DNA of 64,000 nucleotides from Branchiostoma floridae. Its lineage: Eukaryota > Chordata > Leptocardii > Amphioxiformes > Branchiostomatidae. The first letter of the stretch is position 1; every line of letters begins with the position of its first letter. A program made the translations under genes and the position numbers. Below the pieces are notes generated by a model. That model was not told the origin of the DNA. It did not search any database and saw only the letters and a program-made list of their open reading frames with translations. Where the stretch lies: assembly GCF_000003815.2 (NCBI RefSeq), contig NC_049992.1, positions 14,514,798-14,578,797 on the forward strand, written 5' to 3'. Of the stretch, positions 23,001 to 33,485 are shown in pieces.

Positions 23001-26000
23001 CTATCCCAGAATTCCTTAATACACACTCCATAATACACACCAAAAATGGCGGATTATGACCCAAAGGAATATGGACTGATCATGTTACCTTTGAAAATAC
23101 AGCAACTGGTGCTTGTGGGCCACAGTCAGCCATTTGGGATGTGTATTGTGGAGTGTGTATAGAGGAATTCTGGGACAGTACCTATAACCTCCTTGGGACC
23201 AACCCTTACCTGTGGTCCAGGTTCCAAGTACTGAAGGCTGCCCTCTTCTGTCTGCTGCTGTAAGGGTTGATCATGTGTTTCTCCTGACAGGTTTTTGTGT
23301 TGTACGGGCCATGGCAGACAAACCAACCGGCCTGCGTGCACAGGCGCTTCTTGGGTTTCGCCGTCCGTCTGAAGTAGTCGCCGTGGTAGCCGTTATTCTT
23401 CAGGCGGGGTCGGAAGCTTTCTAGCACTCTCTTGAGAATTAACTTTGTTACAGGATCCTCAAGGTTGGAAATGAATTCCTTTGTCTGGAAAGACACAAAG
23501 GGACAGTTGGACTAATAATAATAATAATAGCCTTTATTGCACATTCATGCCCTATCGGGCTAAGTACAGGCATATAGATACAAAAGGTAGTAATGCAGTA
23601 CACATGGTTTCTAAAACATGGATTCTAAAACTAGTCTAATAAGTGGTAGGGCAAACATCAATGGATAGATGGAATTTGAAGCTGAGGCCCTAAAAAATTT
23701 ATTGTTTTTTTTGTAAATTGCAGAACAAACATAAATCAGTAGACGAATTAACACTTTCACAGACCAACCAACTACTTGCATCTAAGGATGGACGTATATC
23801 ATGTTTGACAATGTCTCTGATAGTTAAAAAGGTTGTTTTACCCACTTTTGGGGTATGTTTGAATGGTGCAGGTAATTTCAAAAGTTACCTGAACCAGTGC
23901 AGGTAGACAGAAAAAAGGAATTCGAGCCCTGCAATTTGATCAATGTTGAGGTAGATTCAAAATCTACATTAAAAAAAAAACTCAACTAACTTGTAAAGTT
24001 GTAACTAGTGCATGTAAGACAAACAAAGATGTATTCACCGTTGAAAAGTAGCCTCTTATCCTCCCCTGTGCACTATATGCCATCACTTGGCTTTTGGTTT
24101 TATATCTCTTGTCTAGACCTGAGGAAGAATCAAAATTCAAATATGATGTTATGAGAGAAAATAAGGGAAATATACAGAAAAATTACTAGCTGCTATTACA
24201 TGGAACAATGTACCGTAATCCTTTTGTTAGCAAGCGAAAAAATACATCCAGCAGTTACTAATAACGATTATTGGCACTTAGACTGTAAATAACAGTGACA
24301 TTTGTCTTACAGTAAATGTTACCAGAAGCATGTATGTAACTTGTCCAGTTGAAGTGACTGATTCAACAAAAATAATACTGTAAATGCAGAAATGTTCGCG
24401 GTGGATTATTGTTTGCGGTTTTTGCGGTGACCACTTTACCACAAACTTAAAACCACCGCGAACATTTTTCTATATTAGACTGCAGTCTATGGTGTTACCG
24501 CGAACTTAAATCCACCGCGAAAAGTCCCTTTTCCCGCTACCACGAAATTAAATCCCCGCGAACCTAAATGCATTTACAGTAACATCTAATTACAATGTAC
24601 ACAATTTACATTTCAAACAGGCTAAAGCCCATATGTGCATGGCTTCTTAGTTCAGTCAAAAACACAGCGGTACATTTTGTACCTTCAAACCAGTCTGGGT
24701 CTTCCTCCCGAGTTTCTGCATCAATGTTGTCTGGAATACTCTGCAGGTACAAGTTGAGGGCGTGGACTCTTTCTGGGGAGGACTCCTTGGCAATCATGTC
24801 CTCAAGATTCTCAGTTAACTGCTGTCTCCTCACAGGATCTTCAGGGGCTTCTAGCAAAGTCTTGATCATCTTCCCATCTACAAGCAGGAAGAAGGTAAAA
24901 CATCACAATGAAACTTATACTTATACACTCAAAGGATTAATGTCAGTCTAGGCCTCTCCTACCATAATTGTGAAAGGCGGTGCAGTTATCCATTGCAGGG
25001 TGATATACATGTATATCAGCCACACACACTGTCTGACTGCAGAGGCCAACAGGCACATTCATCTGCCACCATTTGCACTACACTTTCAGAGTTTACACCA
25101 GGATTTTTTTACAGCATAGGGGCTATCTTTAGCAAGGCAAAGCCACATGGGTGGGGTGGGGTTGTTGCGGGGTCTGGGGCTATCCTCCTGAGAATTTTCT
25201 ACATTCATAACCCTCAGAAACACTAGTACCAAGTACTATTTCCTGGATTTGGGGGCGGGGGCCAAATTTAATAGAATAAAGCCAACATTTCTTACCTTTG
25301 ATATAAAACAAAAGAAAAGCCCCCTATGCTGGTTGACAGCATTTACACAATTACAGTGTAGGGGATAAAATCTACAAATACATGTATACACTAATACTGC
25401 CCAGAAATGCCCAACTGGCGAGAACCCTGACTTTTTAAGAAACATAACACATTGTACATTGTACTAGTAACAGTAACACTCTTTTTGTTGTTAAACAACA
25501 GATAAAGTGACACAAAACAATAGATACATTCGTAAGAATACATACAGTCATCTCCAGTCCACTTCTCTCCTTTTCTGAGGAACACCAAGACAGAGAGGGG
25601 AGGGAGCGCTTGGAAAAATTCCCGGCTGTTGATGAGAGTTCCATCTTGCTGCAGGCAGATTTTGCAGCCCTTAATTGGTACCTGTAATGTGTGATTTCAG
25701 ATAAAAGACAGTAAATCCTTTACTGTATGCATGTGCATAAATCAACACCATCCACATACACCTTCATTGTGTACTATAGTGTGATGGTCGCATCCTGCCT
25801 AGTGTCCATGGTGTATTGTACTTGTCACAACCTGGACAACAATGAATAAAATATGGTTTGTGTATCCATGCATCAAATTTTTTGATGACAAAATAGTCTG
25901 ATCCACTAAATTGATGCAACGTATTCCTTTGTTCTCAGAAGTGGCCTCTTATGGTACTAACATCAAAGCTATGTACATGTTCATTCATGTTCAAATAATC

Positions 26001-26424
26001 AAATGATGAACATATTATTATTATTATGTCCTTATTAAATATAACGTTATGTACATACATTTCTAGGCGATTTGAACAAAACTACAGTCACTACCACTTT
26101 TACCATGCGTCCACGCACTATAATGTAGGTTTTAACGTTCAAAGACAGGCTATAATTTCCTTTGCGTTTCTCAAATCATATCTTCATACTGACTACAGTA
26201 GAACACTTGCTCGCGCTCAAACTGAGTTAGGGTTGATGACCTGTACTACTAGGTCAGCTGTTTGCACAGGTCGGTACGTATCACTGTAAAAACCTTTAGT
26301 GAAAAAAGGCACCAACCTTCAGCACTTTGCATCCCTTGGCAATCAGATCATTGAGATCCTGTGCTGCCACTCCATACTTCTGGCTATCGTCCGCGGAACG
26401 TATTTTGAACGGCTTGGAGCCCAT
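16893..26424 (-). CDS. DFFB: DFFB, caspase-activated DNase (DFF40/CAD)
   Basis: Six exons: 26424-26317, 25681-25546, 24877-24683, 24118-24039, 23484-23210 and 17094-16893 (stop 16895-16893). All phases join, giving 331 aa (human is near 338). Residues 1-81 form the CIDE-N domain that binds the inhibitor DFFA/ICAD. The nuclease domain keeps the zinc and active-site pattern: C222, C230, C239, H243 in KHMINPY, the FSTWNLDH block (D263, H264), NWEYFY at about 290-295, and CHKKDAH (C311, H312, H317) near the end. The known role is internucleosomal DNA cleavage in apoptosis after caspase-3 removes ICAD. The protein ends YYTGK without the basic C-terminal tail of mammalian CAD. The large last intron (17.1-23.2 kb) hosts a LINE and MITEs. 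It is divergently paired with CEP104. Confidence 0.95.
17770..17805. mobile_element. 36-bp hairpin insertion with 7-bp target duplication
   Basis: Within it, 17771-17803 is a perfect palindrome with one central base (aaggaggttaaaaagg / cctttttaacctcctt). It is flanked by gtggaat at 17763-17769 and 17806-17812. Confidence 0.8.
17982..18016. mobile_element. 35-bp hairpin insertion with 7-bp target duplication
   Basis: Arms caaggaggttaaaaa and tttttaacctccttg sit around five bases. It is flanked by gtctagg at 17975-17981 and 18017-18023. Same arm sequence as the hairpin 180 bp upstream, different flanks. Confidence 0.85.
20847..22520 (-). mobile_element. 5'-truncated LINE (L1/Tx1-like), recent insertion
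   Basis: A 16-bp direct repeat tgtgtggaacaatatt flanks the insert (20831-20846 and 22521-22536). The insert is on the minus strand with an A-rich 3' end (T-rich at 20841-20885 on +). It carries an unbroken reading frame of about 446 codons ending at 21181. The frame is the C-terminal part of a reverse transcriptase ORF: YNTYDKGGLGLIHLPTFD, then a zf-RVT-type motif CVHCKLEEETIQHIFWECP (C-x2-C...H-x4-C) followed by HELW. The endonuclease and catalytic RT motifs are missing, which fits 5' truncation. Confidence 0.9.
22984..23197. mobile_element. MITE with caaggagg inverted ends beside a DFFB splice donor
   Basis: Long inverted ends: left caaggaggacaaaggtacta, right with the reverse complement, extending about 55 bp through tcccagaattcct and tacacactcca. 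The right end stops 13 bp from the donor of DFFB exon 5. Its first bases caaggagg equal those of the 35-38-bp hairpins at 8715, 17770 and 17982. Confidence 0.75.
23210..23484 (-). CDS. DFFB: DFFB exon 5, nuclease core
   Basis: Encodes residues 174-265, including RLCTQAGWFVCHGPY, KHMINPYSSR and FSTWNLDH, the signature blocks of the CAD nuclease. Acceptor ctttccag, donor gtaagg, phase 0 in and phase 2 out. Confidence 0.95.
23525..23600. repeat. (aat)n-started retroelement end
   Basis: An aataataataat run is followed by agcctttattgcacattcatgcc and a ctatcgggctaagtacagg segment. This looks like the 3' end and simple-repeat tail of a non-LTR element, minus strand. Not further assigned. Confidence 0.4.
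23862..23931. mobile_element. right-end fragment of a CAGGGCTCGAAA-type MITE
   Basis: Contains ggtgcaggtaa, agttacctg, agtgcaggta and the terminal ttcgagccctg. The left end is not present. Confidence 0.65.
24376..24581. mobile_element. MITE with tactgtaaatgc / gcatttacagta ends, best copy
   Basis: About 206 bp with 12-bp terminal inverted repeats and internal inverted segments (cgcggtgg / ccaccgcg, twice). It lies in DFFB intron 3. Diverged copies are at 3402-3580 and 15083-15236. Confidence 0.85.
24683..24877 (-). CDS. DFFB: DFFB exon 3, linker/dimerisation region
   Basis: Encodes residues about 82-146, mostly acidic helices (KTLLEAPEDPVRRQQLTENL, then SSPERVHALNLYLQSIP), ending EDPDWFEG. 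The donor gtacaa at 24682 was chosen over reading on because only this junction restores the WFEG-LDKRY continuity seen in the family; reading through gives a dead-end tail. Confidence 0.9.
25546..25681 (-). CDS. DFFB: DFFB exon 2, second half of CIDE-N
   Basis: Encodes VPIKGCKICLQQDGTLINSR and then LPPLSVLVFLRKGEKWTG, the beta-strand and LxxGxxW-type end of a CIDE-N fold. Acceptor attacag, donor gtatgt. Confidence 0.93.
26317..26424 (-). CDS. DFFB: DFFB exon 1, first half of CIDE-N
   Basis: Begins MGSKPFKIRSADDSQKYGVA and ends GCKVLK. The ATG at 26424 is preferred to an upstream in-frame ATG (26532) because it starts exactly at the family N-terminus. Donor gttggt, phase 0. Confidence 0.9.
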
Positions 26425-26714
26425 ACTCACAGACTGGACGACGCTTCGAGGATAAAGCCAACCGGAAGTGGCAGTTACAGCTCTACTTCCTAGCTTAGCT
26501 GAAACACCACTTGTTCTAATATACACACACAAGGTCCACGAAGACCTTAAGGCTTTCAGGAGACTTTAGTTGTTCACAAATCTGGCCAGCTGCGCAGGGG
26601 ACGCTTAAGAAAAGCTGAAGTCATCAAGGACACCAGAGGTCATTGACTTCTTCAGGTTGCAGCAAATCTCGTGTTGGCGAGTTCTCACGAGATTTTAGTA
26701 GAAGTTCACACGAG

Positions 26715-26740
26715 ATCTCGCGTTTTGTGGTTCTCGCGAG
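26715..26740. promoter_or_regulatory. TCTCGCGAG-type palindromic promoter motifs
   Basis: atctcgcg at 26715-26722 and tctcgcgag at 26732-26740; related tctcacgag at 26683-26691. TCTCGCGAGA is the CpG-island motif bound by BANP in vertebrates. Binding here is inference. Confidence 0.55.
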
Positions 26741-26749
26741 GTTTCACAA

Positions 26750-26765
26750 AGGTCACGGTAGGTCA
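26750..26765 (+). promoter_or_regulatory. DR4 nuclear-receptor-type element
   Basis: AGGTCA, four bases (CGGT), AGGTCA: a perfect direct repeat with spacer four, the type bound by TR/LXR-class heterodimers. Function not shown. Confidence 0.5.
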
Positions 26766-27760
26766 CTGCACATGCGTGTTTGGTGATGTTTGAAATATTT
26801 TTCGTGCGAGTCGTCAGGGGATTGTTGTTGTCCGTTTACCTTGGGATTCTGGCGGAGAAATGAACTCTTTTTGCACGTCGATTCGTGGTTTTCTTTAACA
26901 GTAAGAAAGGACGTCGATTCTAGGCTGGAAGTTTGACCGAAATTATGCCGAAAGAAAGGATTCGGAGTTGATACACCGATTTTATCCAGTAAGTTCTGAG
27001 CGCGAAAATATGATATAGCCTAGGGGCATGAACTTGTGACATAGTTACGGACGATCTCATTCGCATGGGATGAATCTTTCTAATTTCAGCTATTACACAT
27101 TACTACTCTGTCTCAGTTCTCCACTGACGTAAGCTTTTGTTCGGTCGAACGTTGTCTCTTTTATCACATAATTTTCTAGCTTGACTTATCATCATGTCAT
27201 CATAATACTAGTATTTAAAACTATACATACTGATCTTCATAACGTGACATATTTTAACGAGTTAAAGAATTCACAAAGTTCATCTTGCAATATTCTTTGT
27301 AGCGATTCTTAATATTAGATATATTATAAAATCAACCAAAGAGAAAGAAATCGCTTATTTTCTGTGCTTATACCCAATGATATCAACTAAACAGTTCCCA
27401 AACTTTGGCCAAAGGACACCTGTACAATATTCGACAGATAATTTGTGCATTGGATACTAGTACTCTAAAATGTCCGAATCATTTGTCTACTCTTGGAATA
27501 AGATCAAAACAATGATGTCATGGGTCCTTTCAAACTTGATGAGTCATACGGAGAGGTAGCGATATGGATTTTGTGACACTTGAAATTTGATAATAGAACT
27601 AATGCCAGTAAGGGAACATTTTTTATTTGTATTCATTGACAATGAAATAAGTCAATACACTTGTAAAAATTATGTGAATAAAATGTGGGTCGTTAATTCT
27701 TAACTAATCTATTCCTTCTTTTGCACTAGGTGAAAACTTCGATAAAAAGAAAAAAAGACA

Positions 27761-30700
27761 ATGCCAACCAAAGTGCCGTTTAAAGTCATCCAGGCCGCCA
27801 GTCAAGATGACGGATTTAGCGCTAAAGAACTGGAGACCCATGCACCTACGGTCAATGGTTGGGTCAGTTCCAGGTAAGGCATCTTCAAGTACAACTCTCT
27901 TTTTTCCAATTTCTATTTTTTAAAATTTTACCGTTGATTTGGTTGGGCTTGGAGTCAAGAAGACATGAGTTCGATAACCACCCTGCCCTTATGTTGTGAC
28001 CTTGGAAAGGGATTTTACACGACTTTCCCTTATGGTGGAGTGACGCCCACTGAGCCTCTTTAGCTAATGTGTATAAATGTATGCAAAAAAAAACACTATG
28101 GACTTGTTGCCCAGTATGCCAATATCTGCACATTGACGTCCATAAAGAACCGTTAAATTATCATTTTTATTATTGTAATGTGCTGGATAACTTTGCATGC
28201 AGTTCTGATTTAGCAGACAATATGACTTAAGACAATAAAAGGCATACAACATGACGTCACACTCTCAAAAATTATATCGGAATATTTTGTGTACTGACTT
28301 GCAGTTTACTTAATTTCTGAGTTTTGTTTCTCTCTTGCCAGGTTCTGTTTGTATCCCCAAGAGTTGGTTCTAAAGCTGAATGAACGGGTCAGAATAAGGA
28401 AGCTTCAGCTGCTGTCACACCAGTACTTGATAGGTGATTAATAAATTTTAACAAAATTGTCTAATGATATGTACATTGAGTGCTTTTGCAATGTGAGACT
28501 GTCTTCAAAGAACTTCAGCTTTCCCTTCAAATCTCTTTTGTGGTAAGAAGATGCATGTTCCTAACATCTATTTTGACTCACTGAACATTGTGTGCACACA
28601 AAATATAGTACACTAGATATACTTCAAAATATAATTTTGCATATGACCTACTACTACTAGTATCTAGTAGCATTTCAAAATACCCAGTTGCCCAGTTGCA
28701 CCTAACAACCATATTTTCTTTGGCTGAACCTAGTTTCCAACTCAGGTTGTGTGCTACCTAGTTTTGAGGTGGAGAGTATGAGTGTCGTGCGAGTGGCTGT
28801 GTGACCAATCTCCACCTCGAAAAAGCATTTTGAACCTTGATGAATAGTAAACGTGAATTTCTGAGCTAAAGGTCATCATATTTCAACATATTCCTAATGT
28901 ATCCAACAGTACTTTTGCACTGATGAAATGTCATTGTTTTCTTGATTCTACAGCAACCAAAGTGGAGTTCTTTGTAGGTGAAGGCAACAGAGATTCATTA
29001 GGAGCGTTACATGGGAACAACTTTAGTAGATTAGGGTAAGTTGATAATGTGTTAGTGTTTCGTACATACTTTTAGCCAGCCTTGTTTGCTTTAGACCTTC
29101 GGGAGCGGACTACAGTGAACAAGGCTGACTCCATGTATACCATTGGTATGTACTACATTTAGTGATTCAGGTGTTTTCCTGTTGTGTTGCTAAGAAACCC
29201 ACTTATCTCAAGCAGGTGATTAGAAGTACCTTTAATGGTATGTTTTGACAAGTTTGTTGCACTGGTGCTGATAAGAGTACCAGGATCACAAAATATTAGC
29301 TGTAGAATACCACAGCATTAGAAACCTGCAGATAGAATGTAAGATACAAATTAATCAGAAAATACAGAAATGGACCTGATTTGCAAGTTATGCCATGGGC
29401 GACAGGCCATCGAGTTTTTGTCGAAATCGCTGTTGCTATCTTTGTACGTATATACTCAACACACACTGTACACAGTACTACCGCATTGTGTACTCAGTCC
29501 ATTGAATCAAATAATAAACAAAATGCTGAGCTTGAAAGACGAACTGTGTACACTGAGCTCCGTTTGCTGCGTTGTTGTAGATCACGGGGATAGTTCACAC
29601 AAAGGCCGACGGGAGTAGAACAGTTTTGCACTTTGCTCGAACGCGTTCGCGAAGCCCTGCTCGAACCGATGAACCGCCAACGGCTGGGGCTAACCCTAAC
29701 TTCACTAACTACATCATGGGCGATAGGCCATCGAGTTTTTGTTGAAATCGCTGTTGCTATCTTTGTACGTATAAACTCAACATACACTGCATACAGTAAT
29801 ACCATACTGTGTACTCAGTCCATTAAATCAAATAGTAAACAAGATGCTGAGCTTGAAAGACGCACTGTGTACTCCGAGCTCCGTTTGCTGTGTCGTTCTA
29901 TTCTAAATTTAGATTACGGGATAGTTCATGCAAAGGCCGACGGGAGTAGAACAGTTTCGCAGTTTGCTCGAACGCGTTCGCGAAGCCCTGCTCGAACCGA
30001 TGAACCGCCAAGAGGGCTAACTTCACTAACTACATATAAATGACTGGGTAGGAAATGCTACCCGGCAAGAGCGTTACCAATAGGGGTGACCAGCAGGAAA
30101 AGTGAGTTAGAACCACGGTTCTATGGTGGATCTGGGACTTCTCGGCTTTTACATGAGAATAGTTTTCAACGTGGCTGGTTTGACCAAAGGCGATAGGCCA
30201 TCGAGTATTTGTTGAAATCAGTATTACATGTACTTTGTCGTACTAAAATCAGACTTTATGAACTCAAACAGTGTGTACTCGTTCCACAGAGATTCCTGAG
30301 AATCATACACTGACTACCACACACTCAATGTACTCGGTCCTCTCAAATAGTCCCCAAAATCATACATTGACACACTCTCTCTGAAAGAATTCCGAGAATC
30401 ATTGACATCACTGTGTACTCAGTCCACTAAAAGATTCCCGAGAATCATACACTACACTATTACACTATAAAACACGCGGTGTGTACTTGGTTCACTGAAA
30501 CTTTGGCGGGAAATCTGAGTCTCGCGTCTCTCTGATTGGCTAGCAATGATGTAATAGTCTTGTGCAGCAGCGACTCTAGCGGCCAGATATGGTACTGCTG
30601 GTAACGCTGTTCCCCGGAAATCGGACTTTACAAAATGCTGCATATCTTCTTTATTATTAGGTGTTGAGTCCCAAGTAATGTTACATGGCTAGTAAGTAAC

Positions 30701-33485
30701 ACATAGATAATAAGTAGTGTCAACGTGTTTTATTTCATTGTTGCCTTTCGCCGAAAACAAGGGGTTTTGAAACGGCGTTTCCTACCTATTCATTATTGTT
30801 CCTAACACCAAAGCGTTCGGAAGTCGGTGTTCGGCAAACTTCGGGTGATTTCGGCAACTGTTCGATTCTTTGGAATCGACAGTTCGTGTAACCGCTAAGT
30901 GTACGATTCTCGGGAATCTTTCCGTGGACCAAGTACACAGTGTGTGTAAATGTACGATTCTCGGGAATCTTTCCGTGGACGAGTACGCAGTGTGTGTAAG
31001 TGTACGATTCTCGGGAATCTTTTCGTGGACCGAGTGCACGGTGTGTGTAAGTGTATGACGATTCTCGGGAATGTTTCAGTGGACCGAGTACAGACAGTGT
31101 ATGATTCGCGGGAATCCCATGGTGGAAGGACTACACACTTTGAGTTCATTAGAGTAGGATTTTTATTACAGCAAACTAATACTGATTTCAACAAAAACTT
31201 GATGGCCTACCACCTATGGTTATGCCAGGACTGGTACTTTTTTACATTCTTACCAAAAAATATCAGAGGAAAAGTAAAATTGAAAAAAAAAATTGAAGAT
31301 TTTTAAGGGTTGTAATCATAAAATTGAAGCTTTATTCATTATTTGAATTTGATATATCATGATACAATACCCTTTTAGGTAATGGTTGGGTACATACATA
31401 TATGTGTAGTTGAGGGTAGACCAGTTTAAATTGTGCAATGCCATTATATGGTGGGAAGTTGAAGTTGTATAGTTGTAGTCTTCTGCATGGTCTACAATCA
31501 TTGTGATTTTCTAATAATGATTTTCTTTGCCATGCACAGTTATGTGTCTCTATCCGACAACGAAAAAACTGGGTACAGGGCACGGGAACTGAAGTCTGTT
31601 CATGTGGACTGCTATGGACAGTTTATCAAGATCATTCTGCACAAAAACTACATCAATAGATTCAACCTCTTTAACCAGGTAAGCACATTTGTGTGGTAAA
31701 GGCAGTATTGTTAAGGTGTATCTCACTGCACTTGGGGCACCGGTACGGCACTGCGGGGTTCAAAAGATTACTCAACGAATTTCAGAGATAAAGTATAATG
31801 GGTATTTTNNNNNNNNNNNNNNNNNNNNNNNNNNNNNNNNNNNNNNNNNNNNNNNNNNNNNNNNNNNNNNNNNNNNNNNNNNNNNNNNNNNNNNNNNNNN
31901 NNNNNNNNTTTTTACGTATTATGCATTATCTACATTCACACATGTAAATATAAAAAATCGGCAAAAATAACACACAGTTCCCACAGTGAACAAACCCCGC
32001 AGTACCACACTGATGCCCCAAGTGCCATGAGATACCACCTTTAGTAAACACTAAAAAATTGACATTGTTATTGTTCCCTTGCCTCTTAACGAATTGCATT
32101 ATATAAGACTTTCCTACTCTGAATTTACTTTTATATGCTCTTTAACTGTTTAATTTTTCAATAAAACTCAAACATTATACATGTACTGCCCTATAACTAC
32201 ATATTGCATGTATGACTGTGTAACAGCAGTTAACACCCTAAAATTTGTTGCATCCCATTGTTGTTGTTTCTAAGGTGACCAGACATGATTGGTAATAAAT
32301 TGCATGGGGCATAATTGCACATGGTGTAACTGTTGCATGATAAATAATTCATGTCAGGCATAGTCATCTTACATCACTGTCCTAAAATGCCCCTGTCATG
32401 TTTGTTGATTAGAATTTCATGTATTGTGGTGTATTCTTAATTCATATTTGAAATTACCAAATTGAATGTAGGATGTTGAAGCAGTGCATGTATGGTTGTA
32501 TTACTTTCTCCAGGTTGGCCTTGTTGCAATTAACATCATTGGTGAGAACAAAGATTCCCATGTGCAAGAAAAACCGGTGAGTCATTAAACAGTGATGAGT
32601 CATTAAAAAGTGTCCTATGGGATATACGACAGAATCGCTTGAAATGTGGGATGTGGTTCCAGGGGTCGAAATACTTTTTTTTTGCTACATGCAAAATTGC
32701 AAGTTGGCAAAAATTTTACGTGCAATTTGAAAAATTTGCATGCAAAATATAACTAGTCTATACTGCAATGTTTTAGCCCATTCTGTCACATTTGACGGAC
32801 AGAAATTGGTGCATGAAAATGTAGAACTTGAAAATTTTTGAAAGATATCCACATGATCAGCATGTAAGTTTGCAGCAAAGCCGAGTTTTATTATAACACC
32901 TACTGATGACCGGTGACGCTCCTAGTCAGACAAACAAAGGCATTGTGGTCTTGGTATTTTTACTATAGGCCAGGTATTTTGAACATGCAAGATTGCAAGT
33001 TCAGAATATTTTTACATGCAAATCTAAAAAATTATTTGCAAATTGCAAGTTAAGTATGTGTATTTCGAGCCCTGGGTTCTTGACTTTTTCATGGGGGACA
33101 TTTCTGCATGGGGGAACACTTTTTCATGGGGGGCACTTTTTCATGGGGGACACAATGTATATGGTTATTGTGTTGCCAGATATGTTTTTTTGAAAACCAG
33201 AACTGTACATGATGTGTTTAGGCAATTGAATCAATGTTTCATTCTGAATATGATTTCATGTTGAATCCAATGTTTACTTTTCTTATACATTATTCATCAT
33301 TGTGTATTATTTTTCTACCACTAATATTTTGTGGTTTTGTTCATTATCAGTTAACAACACTCCTAACTATAGGAGTCAATATTTAGAAAAATATTCATTT
33401 AATATGTAAATTCGTATTGTGTTTTACATATGCATATATCCCTTTTATATAGCTGCCACCCAAGAAGATTTCATTCTCAGAATTG
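27761..33485 (+). CDS. CEP104: CEP104 exons 1-6: N-terminal jelly-roll domain
   Basis: Six exons encode residues 1-174, from MPTKVPFKVIQAASQDDGF through SRFCLYPQELVLKLNERVRI, TKVEFFVGEG, KSVHVDCYGQFIKIILHKN to VGLVAINIIGE and LPPKKISFSEL. This is a beta-rich galactose-binding-like domain. The start is fixed by the only upstream ATG in frame, 31 bp after the acceptor. Exon 6 (33 nt) is a micro-exon. Confidence 0.93.

Larger units (their letters stand above)
17095..23209. other. DFFB intron 5, transposon-rich
   Basis: It contains two hairpin insertions (17770-17805, 17982-18016), a truncated LINE (20847-22520), and a MITE at 22984-23197. A direct repeat gaggtcaacgaccg occurs at 17592 and 17653. 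CpG-rich stretches occur at 18130-18420, 19440-19620 and 20220-20350. No exon could be supported in them. Confidence 0.6.
26425..27729. promoter_or_regulatory. shared DFFB/CEP104 divergent promoter region
   Basis: The two start codons are 1,337 bp apart and point away from each other. The 26.57-27.0 kb part is CpG-richer than its surroundings and has a cluster of tctcgcg-like motifs, an AGGTCA direct repeat with four-base spacer (26750-26765), and a likely CEP104 leader ending near a gtaagt donor at about 26990. The CEP104 coding exon starts at acceptor gcactag (27729). Confidence 0.75.

Noticed and set aside
24602-24682. Extension of DFFB exon 3 to a TKCTAVFLTELRSHAHMGF tail
   Set aside because: Using the gtacaa donor at 24682 restores both phase and the family's WFEG-LD continuity; the extension breaks it.
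29391-30033. Tandem open frames in the 320-bp duplicated unit as duplicated exons
   Set aside because: Frames are not maintained between the two copies and no splice-compatible phases fit CEP104.
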